From: Candidatus Gastranaerophilales bacterium
GTDB lineage: Bacteria; Cyanobacteriota; Vampirovibrionia; Gastranaerophilales; Gastranaerophilaceae
Reading direction: 5' to 3'
Assembly (NCBI GenBank): GCA_947626225.1
Contig: CANQRH010000004.1
Span: 62,001-126,000 of the forward strand
DNA length: 64,000 bases
The notes beneath the pieces are model-generated. The model had not been told where the DNA came from, did not search any database, and saw only the letters and a program-made list of their open reading frames with translations. Positions 33,366 to 41,857 of the stretch are shown here, piece after piece. Each line of letters opens with the position of its first letter. Positions within the stretch are counted from its first letter, which is position 1. A program made the translations under genes and the position numbers.

Positions 33366-33405
33366 AAAATGTTAATTCGACAAAACTTTGTATTATAATA
33401 ATCAT

Positions 33406-33909
33406 ATGAATTACAGACGTTTATTTATAAATAACAGTCTAATTTTCTTAACAATAGTTACCCAAAACAGAGTACGATTGCTCATTGAGTATATTGAATC
33501 GGTTAAGCAATCATTTATTAATGTTCATAAAATCTACAAATTTAAGTTAATAGCTTTTAGCATATTACCTGACCATATTCATTGTATTATAAAACCTAAA
33601 AACATTTCTGATTATCCGAAAATTGTAAAATCATTTAAGTATTCATTTACCAAAAATGTCGGATTAGTAAATCCGACCTACGGAAAAATATGGCAAAATC
33701 GATATTGGGAGCATACCATTTGTGATGAAAATGATTTGTATAAGCATTTTGATTATATACATTACAATCCCGTAAAACATGGCTTTATAAAAAATGTTAA
33801 AGACTGGGAATTTTCTTCTTTTCACAAATTTGTAAAACAAGCTTTGTATGAAGAAAATTGGGGAAGTTCTGCGGATATAGAAAATATCAAAGATCTGGAT
33901 TTTGAATAA
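33406..33909 (+). CDS. REP-associated tyrosine transposase (RAYT, Y1/IS200-like)
   Basis: The 168-residue protein has the HUH motif LPDHIHCII (His57, His59), the conserved IWQNRYWEHTI block and YIHYNPVKHGF with the nucleophile Tyr near residue 117. These define the REP-associated group of Y1 transposases, which act on REP palindromes with a 5' GTAG. The ATG at 33406 is chosen over an upstream TTG. Residues about 85-93 (NVGLVNPTY) are encoded by a complete REP (33658-33681). REPs flank the gene on both sides. No ribosome binding site is obvious, in keeping with low expression. Confidence 0.92.
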   Translation: MNYRRLFINNSLIFLTIVTQNRVRLLIEYIESVKQSFINVHKIYKFKLIAFSILPDHIHCIIKPKNISDYPKIVKSFKYSFTKNVGLVNPTYGKIWQNRYWEHTICDENDLYKHFDYIHYNPVKHGFIKNVKDWEFSSFHKFVKQALYEENWGSSADIENIKDLDFE

Positions 33910-33957
33910 TCAAATCCGGTCAAGCCCTTATTTTTATGTTTTTGTGTAATACAAAAT

Positions 33958-34308
33958 GTCGGATTGGTAAATCCGACCTACGATAAAATATTTCAAAATT
34001 GATATCGGGAACGTAATAAAAAATGTCGGATTAGACCTACAATAAAATATTGCTGGATTTTGAATAATCAATCATTTTACCTAACCGACCGCTTTGCAAC
34101 CTGTATGTCGGATTTACTGACAAATCATTTTACGTTGGACAAACCCGTATGTCGGATTTACTAATCCGACAAAATGCCAATCCGACAAATCAATCCGGCA
34201 AAAACTATCCCCGAATGCCAATTAACCCGTATGTCGGATTTACCAATCCGACACACTGACAAATTATTTTACGTTGGACAACCCGTAGGTCGGATTTACT
34301 AATCCGAC
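33958..34308. repeat. REP elements downstream of the transposase
   Basis: Complete REPs lie at 33958-33981 (minus), 34147-34170 and 34229-34252 (plus, GTAT) and 34285-34308 (plus, GTAG). Partial copies lie near 34024 and 34103. CGTTGGACAA recurs before several plus-strand copies. The gap 33910-34508 otherwise carries only the promoter region of the next gene (TATAAT at 34391-34396). Confidence 0.85.
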
Positions 34309-34508
34309 ACACAAATCCGGCAAAACTGCAGACGGGAGCGAATTTATATTAAGTATTGTAAAGTCGTTTTTTATTTTGCTGAAACCTTGTTATAATGCTG
34401 TTATTGAGGTGTTTAAGTATGTCGTTTATGCAAATTCGGATTAAAGATTTATTTAAATATTGCCGTAACTTAAAAGGTAGTAGAAAATAAACGAAAAGGA
34501 GTTTTTTT

Positions 34509-36668
34509 ATGACAGACCAAATGAATGTAGGCGGACAAGACAACGGTTTTAATATTCGCAAATTGAATGGCGGTATTAAACGTTCCGATTTGAAAGATCA
34601 AAAATTGGGATTAATTTTTGACAAGCTTGACACGGACAAAAATAAAATACTGACTCAGGATGAGATTCAGGCATTTATCATCGAAGAAAACATGAAAGCA
34701 ATGATTGCAGATAATGTTGTGGACAGCACGGAAGCTGAAGCGTTTGTTCAACAGCGCGGTTTGCAGGAAGAAGTCGGTAAAGAAGAAGTATTTAAATTTT
34801 TGGAGCAGCTTGGTGTGTTATCGGATAAGATTGAGAAATCCGAGGAACTTACGACTCAGGACGGAACCGAATTAATATCGGTTCAATACAAACCGGATGA
34901 GAACAATGCAAAATTGACGCAGTATTTTACTAAAGATGCCGGAGTTTTGTATGCTGATTCCAAAGAAGATGAAAACGGTGCATTAACAAGATATTTTGAT
35001 GAAAGCGGAAAAGTTATACAGTCCGTTCAAACCGATAAATCAGGTACAAACACATCTATTAAGTACGATGCAGACGGTAAGCAAACTTCAAAAACCGTAT
35101 TTAAAGGAGCCGTAACTGAATTTTACGGTGCCGATGATAAATTGTTAAAACAGGTTACGGACAAAGGTAACGGTGTAACTGAAACCGTTGAATATGAATA
35201 TGACGCGGAAGGAAACTTAAAAACCACCACAACTACAAACCCTAACGGTACAAAGACTGTGAAAGATGAAGCTACGGGTGAAGAACACAGGATTGATGCC
35301 GAAGGAAAGCCTATTTCCGATGAACCCGATAATCAACCCGTTAATCAACCCGATACTAAAACGGCATTGAATGAAAAACTGGCAAAAGGCAATGTAAAAG
35401 CCCAAATTGACGGCACAGCAACAGGTTTGACAAGTAAGACTTATGAAGGTACAATCAGACTTCCCAGAGGCGGTCAGGTTGAAGAAGGTAAATTCCCTGA
35501 AACTCTGATGATGTCATTACATTCAGCATACGGTGAAGGTGCTCAGATGAGGCTTAAACTTGTTGATCCCGAAAACGGTATTTACGAATCCTCGGCACAT
35601 GACAGACAATTCCAAGTTTCTGTTGATGGTGAAGGCAATGTTTCAGTAAAATCGGTTAATGTTGAGGGGCTAAAGGATAAATTAGATGCAAATTTAGCAA
35701 GTTATCGTAAGGCTGCGGAAAAGAAAGATGAAGCGCCGGAAGCACCTGATGCGCCCGAAGCACCTGATGCGCCGGAAGCACCCGATGCACCCGAAGCACC
35801 CGAAGCGCCGGAAGCACCTGAAGCACCGGAAGTTACCGAAGAACAGCGTGCGGCAATAGAGGATGATGTCAAAGCTCTTGAGCCCACATTGAATTATGCA
35901 TCATATAATGAAGAATTGCAGTATAAAGCGACTGCTATTGAAAACGGAAAAAAAGACGGTTACAAATTAGCGAATCAATTGGCAGAAAAATTGGAGAATA
36001 AGTTGACAGGGTATTTTTCTGTAAAATCGTTACTCAAGCAAATCACGCCTGATAACTTCCCTTATGTATATGAAAGAATCCCTGATCTGGACGGTAAGGT
36101 TGATAACATTTTGGGACTTGATTATGATGATTATAAGGAAATAATCTCACCTGTATTACATGAAAGTGCCAAGAAAGCCGGTTTTGATTGGGAGAGCAAA
36201 CTGGACAGGGTAAAAATTGCAGAAGGCATACGTGCTAAAAATGAAGAAACTATAGCTGACGCCAAACAAGATATCAAAGATACGCATGAATTCAACGCTA
36301 AGCTTGACAAAATCAAAGCCGAAAAGGAAAGTATAAAAGCGGCTAATACCGTATTGGCTGAAGTTGCAAATACGGAACACCCTGAAGTTGTAAAAGGAAC
36401 AGATAGTGCCGGAGTTTCTTATGAACAAGTTGTCTTGGAAGACGGTCGTAAGGTTCAAGTTTACCGCGATGATGAAGAACATATAAATGACGTATATATA
36501 TATTTCAAAGAAGATGAAAGCGGCAAAGGACTACGTTATACCAGTTATGATATGGCCGTGGTAAATGATAACAAATTTCAAGTAAGTATTGGTGACAGAC
36601 ACAATTGGGATAAAATACTTGAACTGGTCAACAAAATCTTTGGTGAAACGGCGCCTGCCGAAGAATAA
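34509..36668 (+). CDS. Large EF-hand/YD-repeat-like protein with Ala-Pro-Glu linker, 719 aa
   Basis: AAAAGGAG precedes the ATG. An EF-hand loop DTDKNKILTQDE at residues 41-52 has calcium-binding residues at positions 1, 3, 5 and 12. Residues about 110-270 hold YD-like repeats (RYFDESGKVIQSVQTDKSG, EYEYDAEGNLKTT). Residues about 409-441 are a repeated (A-P-E/D) linker, followed by a helical C-terminal part. No signal peptide or membrane segment is seen. The family is not recognised. Calcium-binding and repeat parts suggest a structural or surface role, but export is unproven. A terminator follows. Confidence 0.8.
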   Translation: MTDQMNVGGQDNGFNIRKLNGGIKRSDLKDQKLGLIFDKLDTDKNKILTQDEIQAFIIEENMKAMIADNVVDSTEAEAFVQQRGLQEEVGKEEVFKFLEQLGVLSDKIEKSEELTTQDGTELISVQYKPDENNAKLTQYFTKDAGVLYADSKEDENGALTRYFDESGKVIQSVQTDKSGTNTSIKYDADGKQTSKTVFKGAVTEFYGADDKLLKQVTDKGNGVTETVEYEYDAEGNLKTTTTTNPNGTKTVKDEATGEEHRIDAEGKPISDEPDNQPVNQPDTKTALNEKLAKGNVKAQIDGTATGLTSKTYEGTIRLPRGGQVEEGKFPETLMMSLHSAYGEGAQMRLKLVDPENGIYESSAHDRQFQVSVDGEGNVSVKSVNVEGLKDKLDANLASYRKAAEKKDEAPEAPDAPEAPDAPEAPDAPEAPEAPEAPEAPEVTEEQRAAIEDDVKALEPTLNYASYNEELQYKATAIENGKKDGYKLANQLAEKLENKLTGYFSVKSLLKQITPDNFPYVYERIPDLDGKVDNILGLDYDDYKEIISPVLHESAKKAGFDWESKLDRVKIAEGIRAKNEETIADAKQDIKDTHEFNAKLDKIKAEKESIKAANTVLAEVANTEHPEVVKGTDSAGVSYEQVVLEDGRKVQVYRDDEEHINDVYIYFKEDESGKGLRYTSYDMAVVNDNKFQVSIGDRHNWDKILELVNKIFGETAPAEE
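35733..35831 (+). repeat. In-frame repeat coding for the Ala-Pro-Glu/Asp linker
   Basis: Nine-base units of the type GC(G/A)-CC(N)-GA(A/T) are repeated eleven times, giving EAPDAPEAP-type sequence. Such tracts can expand or contract by slippage without breaking the frame. Confidence 0.85.
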
Positions 36669-36673
36669 AATTA

Positions 36674-36703
36674 AAAAGAGTCCCCATTCGGGGACTTTTT
36701 TTA
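36674..36703 (+). terminator. Intrinsic terminator
   Basis: AGTCCCC, loop ATTC, GGGGACT and a T-run follow the gene ending at 36668. The A-run on the other side makes it potentially bidirectional, serving the convergent gene at 36717 too. Confidence 0.9.
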
Positions 36704-36716
36704 TATCCGTAATTTT

Positions 36717-37004
36717 TTAAATACCCATCATTGCTTTCCAAGCAAAATCCGAAGGATTTAAACTTTCACCTGTTGAGGACAACCATTTACCTTCTTTGTT
36801 CGGTCGATAAACGAGAGTTCTCGGTATTGGTGAAAAACCTCTGTCAATTACTGCTAAAGGCTGTTTTTGAGTATCATAAAAAACCGTTCTTTTTCCCACG
36901 CCCGGCATAGTCTTTTTCAGAGCACTGAGATTACAGCCTTTATGTTTCGGTAAAAATATTTCTATTTGTAATATTCCAAAATCTTTTCTGCCTGCTAAAC
37001 GCAT
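36717..37004 (-). CDS. Hypothetical protein, 95 aa
   Basis: The ATG at 37004 is chosen because AAAGGAG lies nine bases upstream; an in-frame ATG at 37034 would translate the ribosome binding site itself. The protein is basic (MRLAGRKDFGILQIEIFLPKHKG...), ends in LNPSDFAWKAMMGI and has no signal peptide or membrane segment. Family not recognised. It is convergent with the EF-hand protein gene and shares its terminator region. Confidence 0.6.
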   Translation of the reverse strand: MRLAGRKDFGILQIEIFLPKHKGCNLSALKKTMPGVGKRTVFYDTQKQPLAVIDRGFSPIPRTLVYRPNKEGKWLSSTGESLNPSDFAWKAMMGI

Positions 37005-37103
37005 ATCTTTTTTCTCCTTTTTTTTATGTTGCAAATTTTTTAAGTTTCCTGAATTATCCGAATTGTTATAAACATTATCAATTTTTACAAATGTTTATAA
37101 TTA

Positions 37104-37781
37104 TCAGGAATAATTTGTGTTAATAATTTGGTCTAATATCAGTTTCATATTTTGTACACCCGAATTTATGTAATACGAATCGTGTAATATCGCTGATACT
37201 TTATTCATTATATTAGCAATATATTTTTTTTCTTTTCCCGTTGCAGTTCCGTCATCAACCTTGTCTAAAATTTCACTGAGCTTATCGTCCATGACTGTGT
37301 AATTCTTTCCGTAAATATTAAGATTTTCGTCCGTACCAAATAAGTAATTGCCCAATGATTCATTATATATCGGACAGTATTCGGATAATCCTGAATTTAA
37401 ATAATTACGGTCGGTTTTAAAGTCATCGGGCTTCTTGTTTAATATTTTCTTAATTAACTTTTGTATAAATCCGATTATCTCGGAATTCTTCGGGGTTAAA
37501 TATATATCACAACCGTTGAGTTTCAGGGATATAATATATTTGTTGGGGCGTATTTGGGCAGTTTCAAACTCAATGTTTACAAAACTCGGATATAATTCAT
37601 TGTTCAAATCGGGATAAGTTTTAAGAAGCTTATCGTATTCATTCAAATCATTGCCGTATTTGTCATTTGTTAATTCCATGTTCAAACACAAGCGCGAATG
37701 ATACGGCTCATCTTCAATGTCGTTAACTTTTGCGTAACTTATATTTTTTATGCCTTGGAAACTTACGGGATTTATTCTCAT
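37104..37781 (-). CDS. Hypothetical protein with N-terminal INPVSFQG motif, 225 aa
   Basis: It begins MRINPVSFQGIKNISYAK, a clear case of the N-terminal (N/S)F-x-G motif shared by four proteins here. The remainder looks globular (beta strands such as NVEFETAQIRPNKYIISLKLNG, then helices) with no membrane segment. Not recognised. A single gene, divergent from the membrane protein gene at 37922. Confidence 0.7.
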   Translation of the reverse strand: MRINPVSFQGIKNISYAKVNDIEDEPYHSRLCLNMELTNDKYGNDLNEYDKLLKTYPDLNNELYPSFVNIEFETAQIRPNKYIISLKLNGCDIYLTPKNSEIIGFIQKLIKKILNKKPDDFKTDRNYLNSGLSEYCPIYNESLGNYLFGTDENLNIYGKNYTVMDDKLSEILDKVDDGTATGKEKKYIANIMNKVSAILHDSYYINSGVQNMKLILDQIINTNYS

Positions 37782-37885
37782 ATCCCCTATAAAATCCGTG
37801 AAAAAATTTTTTTGCCGTTTATTTGTATTTTGAATAATATTTCTTTACAGTTTTTAATATAACCGTAAAATTAACCGAAAATTTA

Positions 37886-37915
37886 TTGTAAAACTTTTTA
37901 ACCCCGTGTTAAAAT
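37886..37915 (+). promoter_or_regulatory. Candidate promoter giving a leaderless mRNA
   Basis: TTGTAA (37886-37891), 18-bp spacer, TAAAAT (37910-37915). The ATG at 37922 is six bases after the -10 box and no ribosome binding site precedes it. Confidence 0.45.
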
Positions 37916-37921
37916 TAAGTT

Positions 37922-38554
37922 ATGTTTAATATGTCGGTACAATCAAAGATTGATTACGATGTCAGCACGTATCGTTATCACCGAAAAGCCGAACCCGCTG
38001 AAAATCTTAAACTCAAAGTCCTTGCAGGTTCGGTTATAGGTACTGCAATTCCTCTTGCTTTTTTTGCCAAAAAACAAAAAACTTACATCTCCAAGATAAA
38101 TTTCGGTCTGAAAGAAATGTTATTGACAGGGCTTGGAAGTATTACAGGCGGTGTAATTTCCGGCATTTCATTTGACAAAAAAGAATACAAAAGACAAAAA
38201 ATTCACGAAGGAATATTTCAATTTTTAAATACTTCCATACCCGCATTGCTGACGGGAGCGTTTATATCAGCTATTGACAGAACAAAATATGCAAAAAATA
38301 ATTTTGCTAAAATAATTATGATTTTAACGGGACTTTTCGGCGGAATGCAAACTGCGGTATGTCTTTCCAACTTTATTAACGATCCTTACGACAAAGTTCC
38401 GGACAGAAAACTCACCGCAAAAGATATGTTAGCCAATGCGGATGATGCATTCGGCGCACTTGTTCTGGCAAAGATTCCCGTAAAAATCCCGTCGGAAAAA
38501 ATTCTTCCCGTCATATACGGTTGGTGCGGATACAGAGCGGGCTCAAGCAACTAA
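37922..38554 (+). CDS. Hypothetical integral membrane protein, 210 aa
   Basis: Hydrophobic segments lie near residues 30-46 (VLAGSVIGTAIPLAFF), 62-80, 102-118 (ALLTGAFISAI) and 128-148, with basic loops between. An alternative ATG three codons downstream is possible; neither has a ribosome binding site. I do not recognise a family. It overlaps the convergent gene at 38551 by four bases. Confidence 0.7.
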   Translation: MFNMSVQSKIDYDVSTYRYHRKAEPAENLKLKVLAGSVIGTAIPLAFFAKKQKTYISKINFGLKEMLLTGLGSITGGVISGISFDKKEYKRQKIHEGIFQFLNTSIPALLTGAFISAIDRTKYAKNNFAKIIMILTGLFGGMQTAVCLSNFINDPYDKVPDRKLTAKDMLANADDAFGALVLAKIPVKIPSEKILPVIYGWCGYRAGSSN

Positions 38555-38838
38555 TCTTCATATTTTATTTTGATTTCGCCGCCTTCATCCACAAACTCGG
38601 ATTGTTTCTTTAAAAAGTTTGCGGACGGTTTTTCAACGGTCGGCTCAAGTTTTTTCTTAAAGCGTTCCTGTTCTTCTTTGACTTCTTTAAAGTCGTTGAT
38701 TTCTTCCATTCTGAATCTCTGCTGATTAATCATCTGCATGTCATGAACTTGTGTCGCTGCGCCGATATCAGGCGTGAATGCACACTGAGCGGGTAAAACC
38801 GTTAATGATAAGATTGAAAGCGCCAAAAGTTTTTTCAT
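38551..38838 (-). CDS. Small secreted hypothetical protein, 95 aa
   Basis: A signal peptide is clear (MKKLLALSILSLTVLPAQCA, probable cleavage after QCA). The mature part of about 75 residues is highly charged (NDFKEVKEEQERFKKKLEPTVEKP) and probably helical or disordered. GGAGGT precedes the ATG. It is the last gene of a minus-strand group with the SIMPL protein ten bases upstream. Not recognised. Confidence 0.7.
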   Translation of the reverse strand: MKKLLALSILSLTVLPAQCAFTPDIGAATQVHDMQMINQQRFRMEEINDFKEVKEEQERFKKKLEPTVEKPSANFLKKQSEFVDEGGEIKIKYED

Positions 38839-38848
38839 GGTTGACCTC

Positions 38849-39568
38849 CTATTTTACATAAAACACTACATTTGCTACTGCGGTAACTTTTTTGTCGATT
38901 GTGGACGTATCGTTTATACCCATATCGCTTACGTTTGTTGAATCAGGCGGAGTAATCTGGAATACACCCATTTGAACCGACTGGATTTTTCCCGGCCTGT
39001 TATTTGTAGCTTTCAGCATTGCCGATGCTCTCGCTTTTGCATCCGTTGTTGCACTTTTCAAAAGCTGTATTTTTAAATCCGAAAGCTTTGAATAATAATA
39101 TTCCGTGTTATTTACGTTTATATCAATGCCTTGCTGTACAAGGTTTTGGATATCCACCGAAATTTCTTTGATTTTGTTTACATCTTTTGATTTGATTACT
39201 ACGGGCTGTGACAGGTTATAAAATGCGATTTCATTTGTCATACTGCCGTTTGCATTGTATTTGTAAGTGTAATATCCTCTCGGAGTCAATATATCAATGT
39301 CAGTGATGCCCTTTTCTTCAAGATATTTATTTACTGCCGGAAGCTGAGTTTTTATAACCGCATACGCTGATTGTTTATCCGGTTTTTTAGCCTGAATTTC
39401 AAATTCCGTCATGGCAGAATCGGATTTTACATTGCTGTAAGCGGAACCCGTTACAGTAATTGTATCTTTTGATACGGAGCTTGCCCCCGTCCTTACGGCT
39501 AAAATCAAACCTAAAGCGAGAATTACCGCTAACCATACGAGTTGAAGTTTTTCCATTCGCTCAAACAT
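38849..39568 (-). CDS. SIMPL (DUF541) domain protein
   Basis: One N-terminal membrane segment (residues about 8-28) is followed by the SIMPL domain: ITVTGSAYSNVKSDSAMTEFEIQAKKPDKQSAYAVI at the start, YYYSKLSDLKIQLLKSATTDAKARASAML in the middle, and VTAVANVVFYVK at the end. These proteins (YggE/BP26 type) are periplasmic or surface-exposed and linked to oxidative or envelope stress; the exact role is unknown. GGAGGT precedes the start. Length 239 is typical. Confidence 0.88.
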   Translation of the reverse strand: MFERMEKLQLVWLAVILALGLILAVRTGASSVSKDTITVTGSAYSNVKSDSAMTEFEIQAKKPDKQSAYAVIKTQLPAVNKYLEEKGITDIDILTPRGYYTYKYNANGSMTNEIAFYNLSQPVVIKSKDVNKIKEISVDIQNLVQQGIDINVNNTEYYYSKLSDLKIQLLKSATTDAKARASAMLKATNNRPGKIQSVQMGVFQITPPDSTNVSDMGINDTSTIDKKVTAVANVVFYVK

Positions 39569-39577
39569 AAAACCTCC

Positions 39578-40018
39578 TTAGCGATTTGCAAATATACTTT
39601 GTAAAACTTGTTCCGAACAAGCTTGCGGTGATTTTTTCGACAGCTTATAGACGTTATGCTTGCAGTATTCCTGTACGATATCATTGAGATTTGCCGTTTC
39701 CCGCTCATTCATTTTAAAAGCATATTCGGATACGTATGACGGATATTTCTCATTATAACCGGCCTCTTTGGGGTTCGGATACGGGAAAAGTATGCCTATA
39801 AGTCTTTGTCTGTCGGCTTCATACAAGGTACGCCTGTTCCTTAAATAAGTTGAAAAATTCCCGTCACGTTTGAAATTGTCCGCAAGTCTGACATACAAAA
39901 TATGGATATTACGGTTGCTTACGGCCATTTCTCTGAAAGGTCCGTTCGCACTTTGAGCGCAGAAAACCGCCGATGACGATAGAATTATAATTAATACTGT
40001 TAATACTATATTTTTCAT
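39578..40018 (-). CDS. Secreted hypothetical protein, 146 aa
   Basis: The signal peptide is MKNIVLTVLIIILSSSAVFCA with cleavage likely after FCA. The mature domain has KRDGNFSTYLRNRRTLYEADRQRLIGILFPYP and two Cys (KHNVY.. EYCKHN, PQACSEQ) that could form a disulfide. It sits between the histidine kinase and the SIMPL gene on the same strand. Family not recognised. Confidence 0.7.
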   Translation of the reverse strand: MKNIVLTVLIIILSSSAVFCAQSANGPFREMAVSNRNIHILYVRLADNFKRDGNFSTYLRNRRTLYEADRQRLIGILFPYPNPKEAGYNEKYPSYVSEYAFKMNERETANLNDIVQEYCKHNVYKLSKKSPQACSEQVLQSIFANR

Positions 40019-40037
40019 AAAATTTATCTTACCTCAA

Positions 40038-40886
40038 TCAGTGTGATACGGCATGAACTTTACATTCTTTAATACACGGGAGTTCTATTATATAATTAAA
40101 TCCGTTATCGCATTTTATCGAAATACTTCCTCCGTGAGCTTCTATGATTTGTTTTGCAAGATAAAGCCCCAGACTGCTTCCCACTCTTTCCATTTTATCC
40201 GCACTGTATGTTTCAAACATGTCTTTCAAATCGTTTTCGGTTATATAATTGCTTTGGAAATTTAAAGTAATACTCAGCTTTTTAGCACCCTTGCCTTTTA
40301 TAAAACAGGTTACTTCACTGTTTTCATCGGATACATATACGCAGTGTTCTATAAGTTTTTCGAACGCTTTTTTAATCTGCATTCTGTCCGCATTGACTAC
40401 AAAATATCCGTCATTTGTTATCATCCGTACATCAAGATTTTTGCCGTGTTTGAGCTTCGCCGAATCGGCCATTATGCTGTCAAGAAGCTTGTATAAACTG
40501 ATGTTTTCAAAATTCATGTGCATATCTTTGTTTTCATACTTGTATGCCGAAAGAATTGTTGAAAGCATCTCATACATAAACCGGCATGAATCCAGTGTTA
40601 AATTTACAATCTCTTTTTGACTTTCATTGAGTTTTCCCGTATTTTCGTTTGATAACAGCTCTAAAGCTCTGATTTGCGCCAGCACGGGAATTTTTAAATC
40701 ATGATTAATCGTGGAAATATACGCTTTTCGCTGAACGCTCGAATCGGTATGAGCCTTTTTATATAACAGTAATACGGCTGTCACAAAAATAAACACCGAA
40801 CCGGCAAAACTGTACTGCGGGTTCCGATAAATCAATGCCAAAGCCGTACATAACATAATGACAATTAATATTTTTTTAGCCTGCAT
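40038..40886 (-). CDS. Orphan sensor histidine kinase with weak N-box
   Basis: Two N-terminal hydrophobic stretches (residues about 5-20 and 25-42) leave almost no external sensor domain. The phospho-acceptor is His62 in STINHDLKIPVLAQIRALELL. The ATPase domain shows SSLGLYLAKQIIEAHGGSISI (G2 box), but the N-box reads KAFEKLIEHCVYVS, with His where the conserved Asn should be. The D/G1 box is also weak. It may bind ATP poorly and act as a scaffold or phosphatase. No response regulator gene is near. Confidence 0.82.
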   Translation of the reverse strand: MQAKKILIVIMLCTALALIYRNPQYSFAGSVFIFVTAVLLLYKKAHTDSSVQRKAYISTINHDLKIPVLAQIRALELLSNENTGKLNESQKEIVNLTLDSCRFMYEMLSTILSAYKYENKDMHMNFENISLYKLLDSIMADSAKLKHGKNLDVRMITNDGYFVVNADRMQIKKAFEKLIEHCVYVSDENSEVTCFIKGKGAKKLSITLNFQSNYITENDLKDMFETYSADKMERVGSSLGLYLAKQIIEAHGGSISIKCDNGFNYIIELPCIKECKVHAVSH

Positions 40887-40930
40887 AGTGATTTAGTTAT
40901 AACTCAAAAAAAATTTTGTAAACAGATATT

Positions 40931-41803
40931 TTATTTCTTTTTACAAATCGGACTTCCGAATAAAAGCCGAAGCCCGCCAAATGTCTTTCTCATCGTGCAG
41001 TTCAAACCTGCGGTCATTTCCTCTATATTGCATAAAATTCCGTTCAGCCGTGTTATTGTACAGCCGATTTGAGGTGAGGCGCCTGAAAAACTGCCCGATA
41101 TGTTTTTTGCGTCAGAACTGATTATTTTTATATTTTCCGCCGTTTCGTTAAGAAGTTCTTCCGAAATTGCCGTGTTAATATTTCGGGTAAAATCTCCGGT
41201 GTTTTCGGAAATTTTTACAAGATTTTTACTGCTGTCTTTCAAATCCGATGACGCCTGAACGACATTCGGCCTGACATCGGTTACGAGCGAATTTACGTTC
41301 ATGAACAAGTCGCCGAGCATTTGTATTGTTATATTTAAATTTTTAACGGTATCGGCAATATCTGCCTTTATGGCGTCAAGTGAATCGGGATCCTGATTTG
41401 CAAGATAAGATTCCAGCTCAACTGTCGTTTTGCCTGCAATTTTGTCCCCGTCCTTGAGATAGAAAATTGACGGTGCATCCGGATAAATTATATCTATATA
41501 GTCAAATTTGTTGTCCTTTCTGTCTTTTTCCTTCTTTAAGTTTGCAATAACATTTATCGGAAGCTTTATCCCGTGCGGATGCAGCTCCATTGTAACTATA
41601 GAGGAAGTGTATGTCTTGTTCGGTCTGACTTTTATAACCCGCCCGATTTTAAACCCGTTCAGATAAATCGGCGCATGCGTGTGAAACGGACGTAAATCGT
41701 TAAATTCAGCCGTTACATAAGTGTTTGAACGGTAGATTAAATATGCCGTCCCGAGAAGGAATAACATAAATATTAATATTATTGATTTAAAAAAATTGCT
41801 CAT
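40931..41803 (-). CDS. MCE/MlaD-family protein (envelope lipid transport)
   Basis: An N-terminal anchor (residues about 5-25) is followed by an MCE domain: VTAEFNDLRPFHTHAPIYLNGFKIGRVIKV, then the beta barrel to about residue 130. A long helical tail with repeated ILE/ASN/SER heptad-like residues follows (NLNITIQMLGDLFMNV...). MCE proteins form hexameric lipid-conducting tunnels between inner and outer membrane. The MlaE/MlaF-type permease and ATPase are not adjacent. It is divergent from the AsmA-like gene, separated by 105 bp. Confidence 0.82.
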   Translation of the reverse strand: MSNFFKSIILIFMLFLLGTAYLIYRSNTYVTAEFNDLRPFHTHAPIYLNGFKIGRVIKVRPNKTYTSSIVTMELHPHGIKLPINVIANLKKEKDRKDNKFDYIDIIYPDAPSIFYLKDGDKIAGKTTVELESYLANQDPDSLDAIKADIADTVKNLNITIQMLGDLFMNVNSLVTDVRPNVVQASSDLKDSSKNLVKISENTGDFTRNINTAISEELLNETAENIKIISSDAKNISGSFSGASPQIGCTITRLNGILCNIEEMTAGLNCTMRKTFGGLRLLFGSPICKKK

Positions 41804-41857
41804 ATATGAAATTTTATTTGGATTGATGCTTTAAAACATTACCCGATTTATTATTAT

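Noticed and set aside
28719-34308. Repeated palindromes considered as a CRISPR array
   Set aside because: The repeats vary in spacing and orientation, have no unique regular spacers and no cas genes nearby. GTAG tetranucleotides and a RAYT gene identify them as REPs.
35702-35887. Minus-strand ORF with a collagen-like Gly-Ala-Ser repeat
   Set aside because: It is the reverse strand of the Ala-Pro-Glu linker repeat in the gene at 34509. It has no ribosome binding site and lies fully inside a better-supported gene.
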